From: Flammeovirgaceae bacterium UBA4465
GTDB taxonomy: Bacteria; Bacteroidota; Bacteroidia; Cytophagales; Cyclobacteriaceae
NCBI GenBank assembly: GCA_905182375.1
Contig: CAJJBF010000009.1
Coordinates: forward strand, 293,984 to 357,983
Direction of reading: 5' to 3'
DNA: 64,000 nt
Part shown: one piece after another, positions 37,529 through 47,216 of the stretch
How the letters are laid out: each line of letters opens with the position of its first letter
Position numbering within the stretch: position 1 is the first letter of the stretch
Position numbers and translations under genes: made by a program
The notes under the pieces: model-generated
Told to the model about the DNA's origin: nothing
Database searches by the model: none
The model's input: the letters and a program-made list of their open reading frames with translations, nothing else

Positions 37529-38957
37529 TTATAAATTAGATAATTCCCAACCTTTTCTATAGGGCTTGGTTACAAATTGATTGGCCTCTTCTAGGTTGGT
37601 GATTTTCATATTAACCCCATCCCAATATAATTTTTTTCTTCCAAAATATTCTTCTCTTGCCGACGCGTTCTCTCTTCTCAACTGATGGCTTCGAATAGCT
37701 AAATTACCCATTAGCACTGTTTCAGTGAAGGGCCCTGCGTAATCAAAAGAAGACGTGAGCGCCTTGTGTTCAATAGAGCCATGACCAGTCTTACAGGCTT
37801 CCGTCCACGCTTGGTTATGATTCAAATCCAAATTTCCCTGAACGCTCGTATCGAAAAGTAAGGGTTCTTGGCCTTTTTTAAATAATGTGGGATGGTTACC
37901 GTAAGTATCACAGGTAATTACTCCGTTCGAACCCATCATATAAACCCCATTGGTTTTCGGCACAAAAGTTGCCGCAAGTTCCTCCGGAATGGCAGGCTGA
38001 AGTCCTCCATCCATTCAAATACCACTCCATTGGGATTGTTTTTGTCCGCAGGGAAATCAATGGCCACTTTAGCCGCCAAAGGGCAAGCCTCGGGCGTATA
38101 TTCTGGCCTCCACATTTCTTTGTACACATCCACAACACTACATTGAACTCCAGAAGGATATCCTAACTGTAGGGCTTTATAAGGTGCATCAAACAAATGG
38201 CAGCCCATATCTCCCAATGAACCTGTTCATATTCCCAAAAACCCCTCCAATTAAAAGGATGTAATCCCGGGGTAAAGGGTCTTTTGGTTGCGGGGCCCAA
38301 CCATAAATCCCAGTCCAATTTTTCAGGTTTTTCATTTTCATTGGCCAATGGCATCTGGATGCCTTGAGGCCAAACTGGTCGATTCGTCCAAACTTAAACT
38401 TTTTCAATCCTTCCAATTTCTTGATCTTGGACCCATTGTTTCAATCGGATCACTCCTTGATTGGATCCTCCTTGATTACCCATTTGGGTCACAATCTTAT
38501 ATTTTTCTGCGGTTTGAGTAAGTAAACGTGCCTCTGAGATGGTATGTGTTAACGGTTTTTGCACATATGCATGCTTACCACGAAGCATCGCATTTTGCGC
38601 AATTAAGGCGTGCGTATGATCTGGGGTGCCAATGGTGACTGCATCAATGTCCAATTCATTGTCAAGCATTACTCGATAATCATAATAGAAGGATGCCTTG
38701 CTGTGATCCTTGATCGCTTGGGTGGCTCTCTCAGGATCCACATCGCAAAGAGCGACAATTCGATTCTTGCCACCGTTGAAAGCGTTTTTTAAATCGGAGC
38801 CTCCTTTTCCACAGGAGCCGATCGCAGCAATGGCTAGCTGGTCACTTGGCGCTGTAAATCCAGGTCCTCCAAGGACATGCCTAGGTACTATAAAAAAACC
38901 CGCAGCTGCGACGGTACTTTTCACAATAAAGTCCCTTCTTGATTTTTTGAATGCCAT
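37529..38957 (-). pseudogene. Gfo/Idh/MocA family oxidoreductase, multiply disrupted
   Basis: Homologous along its length to the intact gene at 41935-43395. The N-terminus is a Tat-like leader (KSRRDFIVKSTVAAAGFFIV), followed by the Rossmann start and the QKPLTH lysine motif. Three lesions are visible. An in-frame TAA stands at about 38394-38396 where the paralogue has a glutamine ([13 protein letters not shown]). One base is lost near 38227 in the segment corresponding to WDYGTGALGD. Near 38010 one copy of a short GGAT repeat is lost (4 nt) before DGGLQPAIPEE. The C-terminal part is otherwise well preserved, so inactivation is recent. Confidence 0.9.
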
Positions 38958-39148
38958 ATTAATTCGGATTTTTATCTATATCCATACAATCTAACCCATT
39001 ATTGTTTGACCTAAACATCTCTATCAAAAAAAAATATAAGCGGTTAATACCTGATTTAAATAACGCTTGAGTATTCTTCAACACTTTCAAATGCGCTCGA
39101 CCGATACTTGATGTGGGGGATGAATCGTGAAACTAAACGACCAATGCT

Positions 39149-41767
39149 TTATAATACAAACCTATAAGTGGCCTTGATTAAAAAAGTGTTGTTGAGTTGC
39201 TGATCAAAGATCTGATAGCGCAAACTCTGGCCCAGCTCACTCATCGGATCATCTAACCCCGTAATTCCTTGAGACCAGACAAAATACAGTTCAGATCCAG
39301 GCACATACTCCCATCTGACCACTAAATTGGATCTGAATTGCACATATGAAAAATCAGGATTCTCAAATGAAAAATCAGCCGTCCCATCTTCATCCTGGTC
39401 AATAGAGAAAATACCATCACTGATGCTGATCTGCTGCTCCGAATAAAGCTGAATACGCTCATCTAATTTTTCAGCACTTGCCTCTTTTACATAATTAAAA
39501 TCATCATAAACACCCCTTGAGATGAATGGCTGTCCATAATATTGCAGTGTTAGATTTGGATTGATATTGTAATTAACCCTTAAAGAGGTGGACCACGTCA
39601 CCTGATCGATGGCTGCCAGGATATAAAAGTTCTTATTGAGAAAATTTCCTTGGGTTACATACTGGGTCTTACTTGGGGCATTTCTGTAGGAGGTTTCTAA
39701 AGATAGTCTCAAAGCATTAGTAGGCTGATATCCCATTGAGATGGAATAGCGGGTAAATGAAAAATTATCTTCCTTAGCTTGACTTTTCCCCATCCTTACA
39801 TTCACGTTATATTTTTTCCTTCGATCACTTCCTGCTGATAGAAAAATGCCGTTTTCTTCAGAAAAGCGCCATCTTGGACCACCCCGCAAATAGGTGTTGA
39901 GATTGATCATAGGCTTATGAATCATATAAACACCCGCTTCCCAATTGTTTTTGAAATTAACGTCGCCTTCCAAATTAAACTGTAAGCGATTCAAATTCCC
40001 TTCAAAATCATATGTCGTATATTGACCCAAATTGATTGACGTACTTCTGTACCAGTCTGTAGGTGTTTGAAATTGTCCTGTCAAATTTAAATATTGACGA
40101 ATTTCATCTGCCTGTCGCAAAAATCCAATATCATTGAGTTCTAGCTCTGGGGAACGCCAAATGAATCCCCCATCGTATAACCAAACACCTGTTGCCTTAC
40201 CTATCTCCAATTTACCTCCTGAACCTGTCAGCATTGTACGACTCGTATCTACTGCTACATGTGAAGCATCTGAGCGGTTAAAAAGATGGGTAATATCAGA
40301 TTGGGTAGCAATAATGGCTTCTTTAGATCCCTGAACATTGCTAGCTACAAAATTTCCTGTGAGATAGTATTTCCTATCCTGCCAATTGTGCTTAAAATCT
40401 ACACCTCCTGAATAGGCTGCCTCTCGTAAATATTGAAAATTGGCTCCCAAATCCCGATGGGTGGCTGTGATCATGGCACCGACATAAGACATCCTATTAT
40501 TAAAATCTTTTTGTGCACGTCCCACCAAGTAATTGGTCATGGGCTCAACCCGTTGTTTAGATTCCTCGCCATTGTCAATGATTTTGGCAAACATGTTATC
40601 CGTGACCGTCTCTAATAATCCCAAAGACCATCCGTTTTTGGTTTTTCCAGAAAGCCTTGCCGCTCCTAAAATAACCGTATTATTAGGTTGATCTACATAG
40701 GCACCCGCAGCCACTGACGCGGATCCCTGAGGACTTCTTCCTATCCGCCTACTGTAAAATAAATTGTCGGAACCGTTGGCAAATTGGAAATCGAAAATAT
40801 TTTTGTTTTCTACAAAAAAGGGACGCCTTTCCTTAAAAAATATTTGAAATCCATCTAAGGCAATGGCTCCTGGATCTGCTTCCACCTGACCAAAATCTGG
40901 ATTGACGGTTAAATCAAGAGTCAAATCGTTGGTTACTCCAATTTTAGCATCAATACCTGCATTAAAACCTAAGTCTTTTCCTTCCCTAAATGGATTGCCC
41001 GCCTCACCTGCATAGGTATCATATTGAGCAACCACAAAAGGTTGTATTTCCAACTGATGCTGGCTCTTTAAGTGCTTAAGTCCTTTAAGCGTTCCTGATT
41101 CACTGATCCAACCCGCACTGTTTTGTGGGATCCGATCCCATACTGACCTTTCTTGTTCTCTAAATAAACTTCTTGCTACTTGCAATCCCCATAATTGCTC
41201 CACTGATTTTCCAAATTTCAATTGGCTGAACGGGATTTTCATTTCTGCGTTCCATCCTTCTTGGTCAACAGTAGTGGCGACATACCAAATAGGATTCCAA
41301 CTGTCATCATCATTATTACCATTTTCTGTAGCAAAGGCATCCCCCTTTACGCCAGATGCACTCACGGTAAAAACAAAAGCCGTTCTTTTGTCAAAATAAC
41401 TATCAAAAGCAATGGCTACCCAATCCCCCTGCGTATTGTCTCTTCTGGACAGCCGTTTTACAATCTGATCTGGTAAAGAATCCAAGCATTGGATGGCGAC
41501 ATACAAAAAATTATCATCATAAACCAACTTAAATTGAGTGGATTGGGCAGGAGCTGTATTCTCATCAGGGCCTGCCTCGACAAAATTCCCTTCCCAAGCA
41601 ACTTTATCCCAAAGCGGTTCATTGAATCGACCGTCAATTTCTGGGACTTCTGTTCCCTTTATGGCATGGGTAACATAACTTCTTTTATCCTGAACGGCCT
41701 CTTGTGCAGCAACCGTAAATACTGGAAAAAATATACTAAATAATACTGCTTTTTGAATCTTCTTCAT
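39149..41767 (-). CDS. DUF5916 outer-membrane protein with CBM9-like N-terminal domain
   Basis: 872 residues with a signal peptide. Residues 30-230 resemble the CBM9-like domain of DUF5916 proteins (EIDGRFNEPLWDKVAWEGNF, AFVFTVSASGVKGDAF). The DUF5916 part starts near NPDFGQVEADPGAIALDGFQ and FFKERRPFFVEN and runs as a beta barrel to the C-terminal YRFVL. The function of the family is unknown, and binding of carbohydrate or anchoring in the outer membrane is usually suggested. It lies between a dead and a live Gfo/Idh/MocA gene, all leftward. Confidence 0.9.
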   Translation of the reverse strand: MKKIQKAVLFSIFFPVFTVAAQEAVQDKRSYVTHAIKGTEVPEIDGRFNEPLWDKVAWEGNFVEAGPDENTAPAQSTQFKLVYDDNFLYVAIQCLDSLPDQIVKRLSRRDNTQGDWVAIAFDSYFDKRTAFVFTVSASGVKGDAFATENGNNDDDSWNPIWYVATTVDQEGWNAEMKIPFSQLKFGKSVEQLWGLQVARSLFREQERSVWDRIPQNSAGWISESGTLKGLKHLKSQHQLEIQPFVVAQYDTYAGEAGNPFREGKDLGFNAGIDAKIGVTNDLTLDLTVNPDFGQVEADPGAIALDGFQIFFKERRPFFVENKNIFDFQFANGSDNLFYSRRIGRSPQGSASVAAGAYVDQPNNTVILGAARLSGKTKNGWSLGLLETVTDNMFAKIIDNGEESKQRVEPMTNYLVGRAQKDFNNRMSYVGAMITATHRDLGANFQYLREAAYSGGVDFKHNWQDRKYYLTGNFVASNVQGSKEAIIATQSDITHLFNRSDASHVAVDTSRTMLTGSGGKLEIGKATGVWLYDGGFIWRSPELELNDIGFLRQADEIRQYLNLTGQFQTPTDWYRSTSINLGQYTTYDFEGNLNRLQFNLEGDVNFKNNWEAGVYMIHKPMINLNTYLRGGPRWRFSEENGIFLSAGSDRRKKYNVNVRMGKSQAKEDNFSFTRYSISMGYQPTNALRLSLETSYRNAPSKTQYVTQGNFLNKNFYILAAIDQVTWSTSLRVNYNINPNLTLQYYGQPFISRGVYDDFNYVKEASAEKLDERIQLYSEQQISISDGIFSIDQDEDGTADFSFENPDFSYVQFRSNLVVRWEYVPGSELYFVWSQGITGLDDPMSELGQSLRYQIFDQQLNNTFLIKATYRFVL

Positions 41768-41934
41768 TTCAATCCACTCCTTAACTGTATGACTGAACGA
41801 AATGAAACAAAAAAGGTTACCTAAAGTTCAATAATTTTAAATGATCATGAACCCCTTTTATTTCTCATAAAATTAAAAGCATCACATTCCATATAATTTT
41901 ATATGATTGTATTAAACCCTATCCTTCTCATTTA

Positions 41935-43395
41935 TCATATCTCCCAACCCGATCGATAAACCCTACCGACAAATTGATTGGCCTCCTCTAGATTGGTGAT
42001 CCGTGTGTTTTCTCCATCCCAAATCAATTTTTTACGTGCATAGAAAGACATCTTACCCTCGGCGTTTTCGCGGCGCAACATATAGCTGCGTATGGCCAAA
42101 TTTCCCATTAATACGGTCTCGGTCATGGGGCCTGCATAATCGAAAGAGGAAGTCAGGGCTTGGTGCTCACTGCTTTGATAACCTGCCTTACAAGCCTCTA
42201 CCCATTTTCGCTGATGCCCGTATTCCGGCTCATCGCTCGATGCTAACTCTGGACCAAATTCAGTCGTGCCATCGTTTAAATAAAGTTTGGGCATCAATGG
42301 TGAGCTGTCATTAATATTGGTAGAGATGATGCCTTTTTCTCCAATCATCAAAACGCCATTTGCGCTTCCGGAGCCCCCAATATCATCATTGGCAGGAATG
42401 ATTTCTGGATGTGATGGCCTGATACCCCCATCACTCCAAGTCATTTCAATCGGTGATTTACTCTTCGCTGTTGCATCAAAATGCAACGTAGTAAAAGATG
42501 AAGGTGGACATCCTTCAGGAAGGTAATCTGGCGTCCACATACGAGAATAAACCGTTCCGACGCTGCACTCGGCATCCTTGGGATATTTCAACCCCAGTGT
42601 TCTGTAGGGAATATCTATCAAATGACACCCCACATCTCCCAAGGCCCCGGTACCATAATCCCACCAACCCCTCCAATTGAATGGATGCATGTTAGGTGTG
42701 TAAGGTTTATCCGGTGCAGGACCGAGCCATAAATCCCAATTCAAATCTGCAGGCTTGGCAGAAGGATCTGCCGCAGGCATTTTTATCCCTTGAGGCCATA
42801 CCGGACGATTGGTCCAAATTTGGACCTTTGAAATCTTGCCTATGACGTCCGAATCCACCCAACCCTGAACGGTCTGTAACAATGGGTTAGATCCTCCTTG
42901 GTTGCCCATTTGAGTAACCACTTTTTGTTTTCTGGCCATTTCGGTAAGTATACGGGCTTCTCTTATGTTATGCGTAATTGGTTTTTGAACATATACATGT
43001 TTGCCGCGCTCCATGGCATAAATAGCGGCCACACCATGGACGTGATCAGGTGTAGAAATCGTGACGGCATCTAGGTCTTTTTCCTCGTCTAACATCTCCC
43101 TAAAGTCAGCATAGCGCTTGGCTTTTGGAAATTGTTTGGCAGTTGCTGCTGCGCTTCCAGAAAAATCTACATCACACAAAGCACCCACTCGTGCATTGCC
43201 ATTACGAGATGCATTTGAAATATCGCTCGCCCCTTTACCTCCTGATCCAATCGCTGCAATATTGAGTTGGTCGCTGGGTGCTGTGAAGCCCTTACCACCC
43301 AAAACATGGCGAGGAAGGATGGTTACTGCGGATAAGGCCAGACCACTTTTAACAAAAGATCTTCTGGATTTCAACTTGACGTTCTTTCTTTTCAT
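41935..43395 (-). CDS. Tat-exported Gfo/Idh/MocA family oxidoreductase
   Basis: 486 residues from the ATG at 43393-43395. A longer open frame reaches 43491, but this start gives the Tat-like leader KSRRSFVKSGLALSAVTILP. It has NIAAIGSGGKGASDI, the lysine motif VQKPITHNIREA and the C-terminal domain typical of large secreted members ([20 protein letters not shown]). Related secreted enzymes act on glycosides or N-acetylated sugars with tightly bound NAD. The substrate is unknown. It is upstream of DUF5916 in the same direction, with 167 bp between. Confidence 0.9.
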   Translation of the reverse strand: MKRKNVKLKSRRSFVKSGLALSAVTILPRHVLGGKGFTAPSDQLNIAAIGSGGKGASDISNASRNGNARVGALCDVDFSGSAAATAKQFPKAKRYADFREMLDEEKDLDAVTISTPDHVHGVAAIYAMERGKHVYVQKPITHNIREARILTEMARKQKVVTQMGNQGGSNPLLQTVQGWVDSDVIGKISKVQIWTNRPVWPQGIKMPAADPSAKPADLNWDLWLGPAPDKPYTPNMHPFNWRGWWDYGTGALGDVGCHLIDIPYRTLGLKYPKDAECSVGTVYSRMWTPDYLPEGCPPSSFTTLHFDATAKSKSPIEMTWSDGGIRPSHPEIIPANDDIGGSGSANGVLMIGEKGIISTNINDSSPLMPKLYLNDGTTEFGPELASSDEPEYGHQRKWVEACKAGYQSSEHQALTSSFDYAGPMTETVLMGNLAIRSYMLRRENAEGKMSFYARKKLIWDGENTRITNLEEANQFVGRVYRSGWEI

Positions 43396-43513
43396 AATAT
43401 TTCTTTTTCTCAATTTCAAGATAAGAAATAAATTAGTTGTAAAGAAACAAATAAGAATCGTATGAATTAAAAGTTCATTATTTGACGGCAAGACCTTTTA
43501 AAAAATTAACTTT

Positions 43514-43735
43514 TCATTTTCCATTCTGGATAGGTTTGGTATCGGGCATCATTTTATTCAATACGAAATAAACAGGACAGAATTTGGTAAAAGGACTTAC
43601 GATTTGCAGTCCAGCCACCGCTATGGCGATCCAACCAAAACTTAAATTAATATAATTGGCCAATAAAACACTGCTGAGATAGAGAATCCCAACTATTCCG
43701 TCGTGTAACCTGATTTTTGATATGTTTTTATCCAT
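43514..43735 (-). CDS. DUF2892 (YgaP-like) small membrane protein
   Basis: 73 residues from the ATG at 43733-43735 (a second ATG is 6 bp upstream). Two hydrophobic segments, IVGILYLSSVLLANYINLSF and WIAIAVAGLQIVS, precede a CPVYFVLNKM tail, as in DUF2892 inner-membrane proteins that often accompany rhodanese genes. It follows the Crp/Fnr regulator by 78 bp in the same direction and is probably controlled by it. Confidence 0.85.
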   Translation of the reverse strand: MDKNISKIRLHDGIVGILYLSSVLLANYINLSFGWIAIAVAGLQIVSPFTKFCPVYFVLNKMMPDTKPIQNGK

Positions 43736-43813
43736 GATCATTGTTGATTAGTTCAAAACAATAATAATCAACATTATTGTATAAATTTTGCATCATATGT
43801 TACATAGCAGTCA

Positions 43814-44431
43814 TTAAATTAAAATAATTTTACCTCTTCCTAGGATAATCACTTTTTCTTGTTCCATTTTTTTCAAAACTCTAGAAATCACCACTCTTGT
43901 CGTACCAAATTCATTTGCAATGACTTGATGGGTAATGGGTATTTCATTGGTATTTAAGATGCTGCACTTATTTTTAAAAAAGGCTTTCAAACGACCTTCA
44001 ATTTTAGTTAAACTAGCTTCTTTTAATTTATCCAAAAGAATTTCATAGTTATGAATATATGTTTTCACTACAAACTTCTGCCAAGAGGGGTACTTAAATT
44101 GCCAACTGTTCATGATTTCTCGGGGGATCAATAGCAATGATGAATCTAATTCTGCCACTGCAAAAACCTTGCTTTTATGATCTGAAAAAATGGTGAAATA
44201 GGAAAACATGCAAGCTTCTTTTTCCTTGATATAGTACAAGGTCATTTCTCGATCTTTTTCATAATCCTTATGAAAAACCCTAATAGATCCTTTCATCAGG
44301 AAGGGAATATGATTCATTGCATCCCCTTCCTTTACAATCGAAGTCCCCTTGAAAACGCTTATTTCTTGGGCATGTGCTTCTATTTCTTCTAGGAGTGGTT
44401 GCTCTAGGGGTAAGTCAACTAAATTTGTCAT
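43814..44431 (-). CDS. Crp/Fnr-family transcriptional regulator
   Basis: 205 residues. The N-terminal cyclic-nucleotide-binding-like fold has FKGTSIVKEGDAMNHIPFLMKGSIRVF at about 23-49, without an obvious FeS cysteine cluster. The C-terminal winged helix includes ITHQVIANEFGTTRVVISRVLKKMEQEKVI at about 165-194. In Bacteroidota such regulators often sit next to DUF2892/rhodanese genes, as here. The effector is unknown. Confidence 0.92.
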   Translation of the reverse strand: MTNLVDLPLEQPLLEEIEAHAQEISVFKGTSIVKEGDAMNHIPFLMKGSIRVFHKDYEKDREMTLYYIKEKEACMFSYFTIFSDHKSKVFAVAELDSSLLLIPREIMNSWQFKYPSWQKFVVKTYIHNYEILLDKLKEASLTKIEGRLKAFFKNKCSILNTNEIPITHQVIANEFGTTRVVISRVLKKMEQEKVIILGRGKIILI

Positions 44432-44769
44432 GAACCTGTTTTTTTGTTCTAAAAAGAATCAAATGGCTATTTTGAATGAATGAAAAACCCTCATTTAAAA
44501 AATCCATAAACCAAATACCTCTTCCGTATTGGGAAAATCAAAAAAAATACTGCGCCCTTTTCAAAAATTATAAAATTAAAGATATTTAAAAAGTAATAAT
44601 AAACCCACCTCAGATATTTAAATTTTATAGTAAATCGCTTCACCCTGAGGGTCATTCTGCCTTCTTTATTTTTTGCAAAACTCATCGTGGATATAAATGC
44701 TAATTCTCTCATTCATTAAATTCACTAGCTTTGATTGGTTCAATATTAAAGTCTTTATCTTAAGGTATC
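44432..44769. other. Divergent intergenic region
   Basis: 338 bp between the Crp/Fnr gene and the sialidase gene. The open frame 44491-44712 on the minus strand has the composition of AT-rich non-coding sequence and no recognisable domain, so I do not call it. Promoters for both sides should lie here. TATCTTAA near 44757 is a possible -7-like element. Confidence 0.4.
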
Positions 44770-45918
44770 ATGCGTATTTTAATTTCCCCTTTCTTTATTT
44801 TCATATGTCTCTATCCAGTATTTTCTCAAGAGGGTCTCACATCTAATGAGCAAATATTATTTGAGAATGGTAAAAAGGGTTATGCTTGTTATCGAATACC
44901 TGCCATTATCCATTTCCAAAACAAAAAACTTCTAGCCTTTGCCGAAGGGCGCGTGGATGGATGCAATGATTTTGGAAATGTAGATATTGTGATGAAGTAC
45001 AGTGATGATGGTGGATTGAACTGGTCCAAGCAAAAAATACTCATCGACAATCAATCGTTACAAGTGGGTAATCCTGCCCCTGTCGTAGACCATCACGATC
45101 CACTCTTTCCCCTAGGTAGAATTTTTTTATTTTTTAATACCGGTACTCAATCAGAGCAAGAGATTAGAAATGGCCATGGAGAAAGAGGGGTTTGGTTGAT
45201 CACCTCTGAAGATTTTGGTGCAAATTGGTCCCCGCCAGAAGAAATTACACGACAGGTTCATTTTAATAAACATTCACCCTACCCTGAGAAAGATTGGCGC
45301 ACCCATGCCAATACACCAGGGCATGCAATTCAGTTTAATAAGGGAATATTTAAGGGCAGAATATATGTCCCGGCAAACCACTCTTCAGGAAAACCCCAAC
45401 CTGGGTTTAATGAGTATCACGCTTATGGCTATTTCAGTGATGATCACGGAAAAAGTTGGCAAGTAAGCGAAGATGTCCCTATTGCCTCCTCAAATGAAGC
45501 CATAGGCACAGTACTCCCAAATGGCGAGTTAATGCTCAATATTCGTCAACAAAATGGAACCCCTAAAAGAAGACTGATTGCAAGAAGCAACGATGGGGGT
45601 CAAAGCTGGGACAGCGTCTATTTTGATCCTGAATTAATCACTCCAGTTTGCCAATCAAGTTTGTTCTTATTTCAAAATGCCGCACATACCTTACTCCTTT
45701 ACAGTGGGCCAAATAGTACAGAAGAAAGGATTCGCATGACCGTAAAGGCGAGTGAGAACAATGGGCTTACCTGGCCCATAAAAAAAGAAATTTACCCGGG
45801 AATCTCTGCCTATTCTGACCTTACTCAAATCAATGAATCACAAATAGGCCTTCTTTTCGAAAAAGAAAATAAAACGATCAATTTTGTGCTTTTTTCAATA
45901 GATTGGCTCCTGAATTAG
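44770..45918 (+). CDS. Exo-alpha-sialidase (GH33-like) secreted protein
   Basis: 382 residues with a signal peptide ending near VFSQ. The sialidase YRIP motif at 41-44 supplies the first arginine of the carboxylate-binding triad. Asp boxes are at SDDGGLNW (78-85), SEDFGANW (146-153), SDDHGKSW (223-230), SNDGGQSW (273-280) and SENNGLTW (328-335). The tyrosine of SAYSDL near 348 is the expected nucleophile region. It releases terminal sialic acids or related sugars outside the cell. It precedes the LLM operon by 130 bp and is probably separate. Confidence 0.92.
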   Translation: MRILISPFFIFICLYPVFSQEGLTSNEQILFENGKKGYACYRIPAIIHFQNKKLLAFAEGRVDGCNDFGNVDIVMKYSDDGGLNWSKQKILIDNQSLQVGNPAPVVDHHDPLFPLGRIFLFFNTGTQSEQEIRNGHGERGVWLITSEDFGANWSPPEEITRQVHFNKHSPYPEKDWRTHANTPGHAIQFNKGIFKGRIYVPANHSSGKPQPGFNEYHAYGYFSDDHGKSWQVSEDVPIASSNEAIGTVLPNGELMLNIRQQNGTPKRRLIARSNDGGQSWDSVYFDPELITPVCQSSLFLFQNAAHTLLLYSGPNSTEERIRMTVKASENNGLTWPIKKEIYPGISAYSDLTQINESQIGLLFEKENKTINFVLFSIDWLLN

Positions 45919-46048
45919 AAATATATGCAAAGTGAAAAGACCCTGATCCTAAGATTAAAATAGTGAATAATGATCCTCTCCTCTTAAGATAAGATTACCT
46001 GTTGTTTTAACCCTTTCTATAAAATATTATCCATAATTGTATAAAATA

Positions 46049-47212
46049 ATGACGCAACCTCATCTGACACCATCTAAAGCCTCTAGTGTTTCTGGGGCAG
46101 AAATTTCTTGGTTTGCCCCGATTTGCGATGGTGATGATGATTTTTTAGGCACTCGAAATGATAGATATAAAAGCAACTGGGAAAATACCGCAGCCATTGT
46201 TCGACAAGCAGATGTCTTAGGATATCGTAATATTTTATGCCCCTCCTCCTATCAGGTAGGTCAAGATACTTTGAGTTTTGCAGCAGCCATCGCCCCGCAA
46301 ACTCAACAAATCAACTTATTGACAGCCATCAGATGTGGTGAAGTTCACCCTCCGATGCTCGCACGAGCCATTGCTACCCTTGATCACATGCTGCAAGGTC
46401 GTTTGACCTTAAATATCATTTCCTCTAATCTCCCCGGAACTGAGCTAAATTCAGAAGCACGTTATCAGCGCTCAAGAGAAGTCATCACCATCTTAAAACA
46501 AGCCTGGAATGAAGATTTTATTGATTTTCATGGTGATTTTTATGACTTACATCTTCCTACTGCCCCCGTCAAGCCTTATCAACAGAATGGTGGACCCATG
46601 CTTTATTTTGGGGGGTATTCTCCTGCAGGTATAGATCTTTGTGCCCAGCACTGTGACGTCTATCTTATGTGGCCTGAGACAAGGAAAAAACTTAAAGTAC
46701 AAATGGAAACCCTCTCAGCCAAAGCGGCTACCTATCATCGGACATTGGATTTCGGACTTCGAGTCCATGTTATCGTACGAGAAACTGAAGAAGAGGCACG
46801 GCAATATGCTGATCAATTGATATCCAAGCTAGATATCCAAAAAGGAACTGAAATTAAGGAAAGAGCGCAAGACGCCAAATCTTTGGGAGTATCCAAACAA
46901 AGCGAAATGCGAGCCGCTGCTGGGGCAGATCATTTCGTTGAACCCCATTTGTGGACAGGAATTGGACTCGCAAGATCAGGTTGTGGAGCCGCTCTGGTAG
47001 GAAATCCCCAACAAGTTCTTGGTAAAATTAATGACTATATGAGTATGGGTATACGCTCCTTCATCTTTTCTGGTTACCCACATCATCAAGAAGCCCAATA
47101 TTTTGCAAAATGGGTACTGCCACATTTAAAAACCATCTCTCTGCCCAAGTTATATGGAAGAATTCCCCAAGATCTTCCAAACACACCTTTAGGTAAAGGA
47201 CCCAGATTCTAA
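46049..47212 (+). CDS. LLM-class flavin-dependent monooxygenase (SsuD-like)
   Basis: 387 residues from the ATG at 46049; a TTG at 46037 is possible. It is a bacterial luciferase-type TIM barrel close to alkanesulfonate monooxygenase: EISWFAPICDGDDDFLGTRND at the start, GRLTLNIISSNLPGTELNSEARYQRS and GPMLYFGGYSPAGIDLCAQHCDVYLMWPE. It needs FMNH2 from a separate reductase, which is not seen nearby. The next gene starts 4 bp after its stop. The context (Na+ symporter and PLP decarboxylase) suggests use of an imported amine or sulfonate. The substrate is inferred, not known. Confidence 0.9.
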   Translation: MTQPHLTPSKASSVSGAEISWFAPICDGDDDFLGTRNDRYKSNWENTAAIVRQADVLGYRNILCPSSYQVGQDTLSFAAAIAPQTQQINLLTAIRCGEVHPPMLARAIATLDHMLQGRLTLNIISSNLPGTELNSEARYQRSREVITILKQAWNEDFIDFHGDFYDLHLPTAPVKPYQQNGGPMLYFGGYSPAGIDLCAQHCDVYLMWPETRKKLKVQMETLSAKAATYHRTLDFGLRVHVIVRETEEEARQYADQLISKLDIQKGTEIKERAQDAKSLGVSKQSEMRAAAGADHFVEPHLWTGIGLARSGCGAALVGNPQQVLGKINDYMSMGIRSFIFSGYPHHQEAQYFAKWVLPHLKTISLPKLYGRIPQDLPNTPLGKGPRF

Positions 47213-47216
47213 TATT

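Noticed and set aside
37908-38521. Several overlapping short frames on both strands
   Set aside because: They are frame fragments and shadows of the disrupted Gfo/Idh/MocA pseudogene rather than separate genes.
43118-43465. 115-codon rightward frame
   Set aside because: Antisense to the N-terminal part of the intact Gfo/Idh/MocA gene; long only because of codon usage on the other strand.
44491-44712. 73-codon leftward open frame between the Crp/Fnr and sialidase genes
   Set aside because: Composition is Phe/Lys/Ile-rich as expected for AT-rich non-coding DNA, no domain is seen, and it occupies the likely promoter region.
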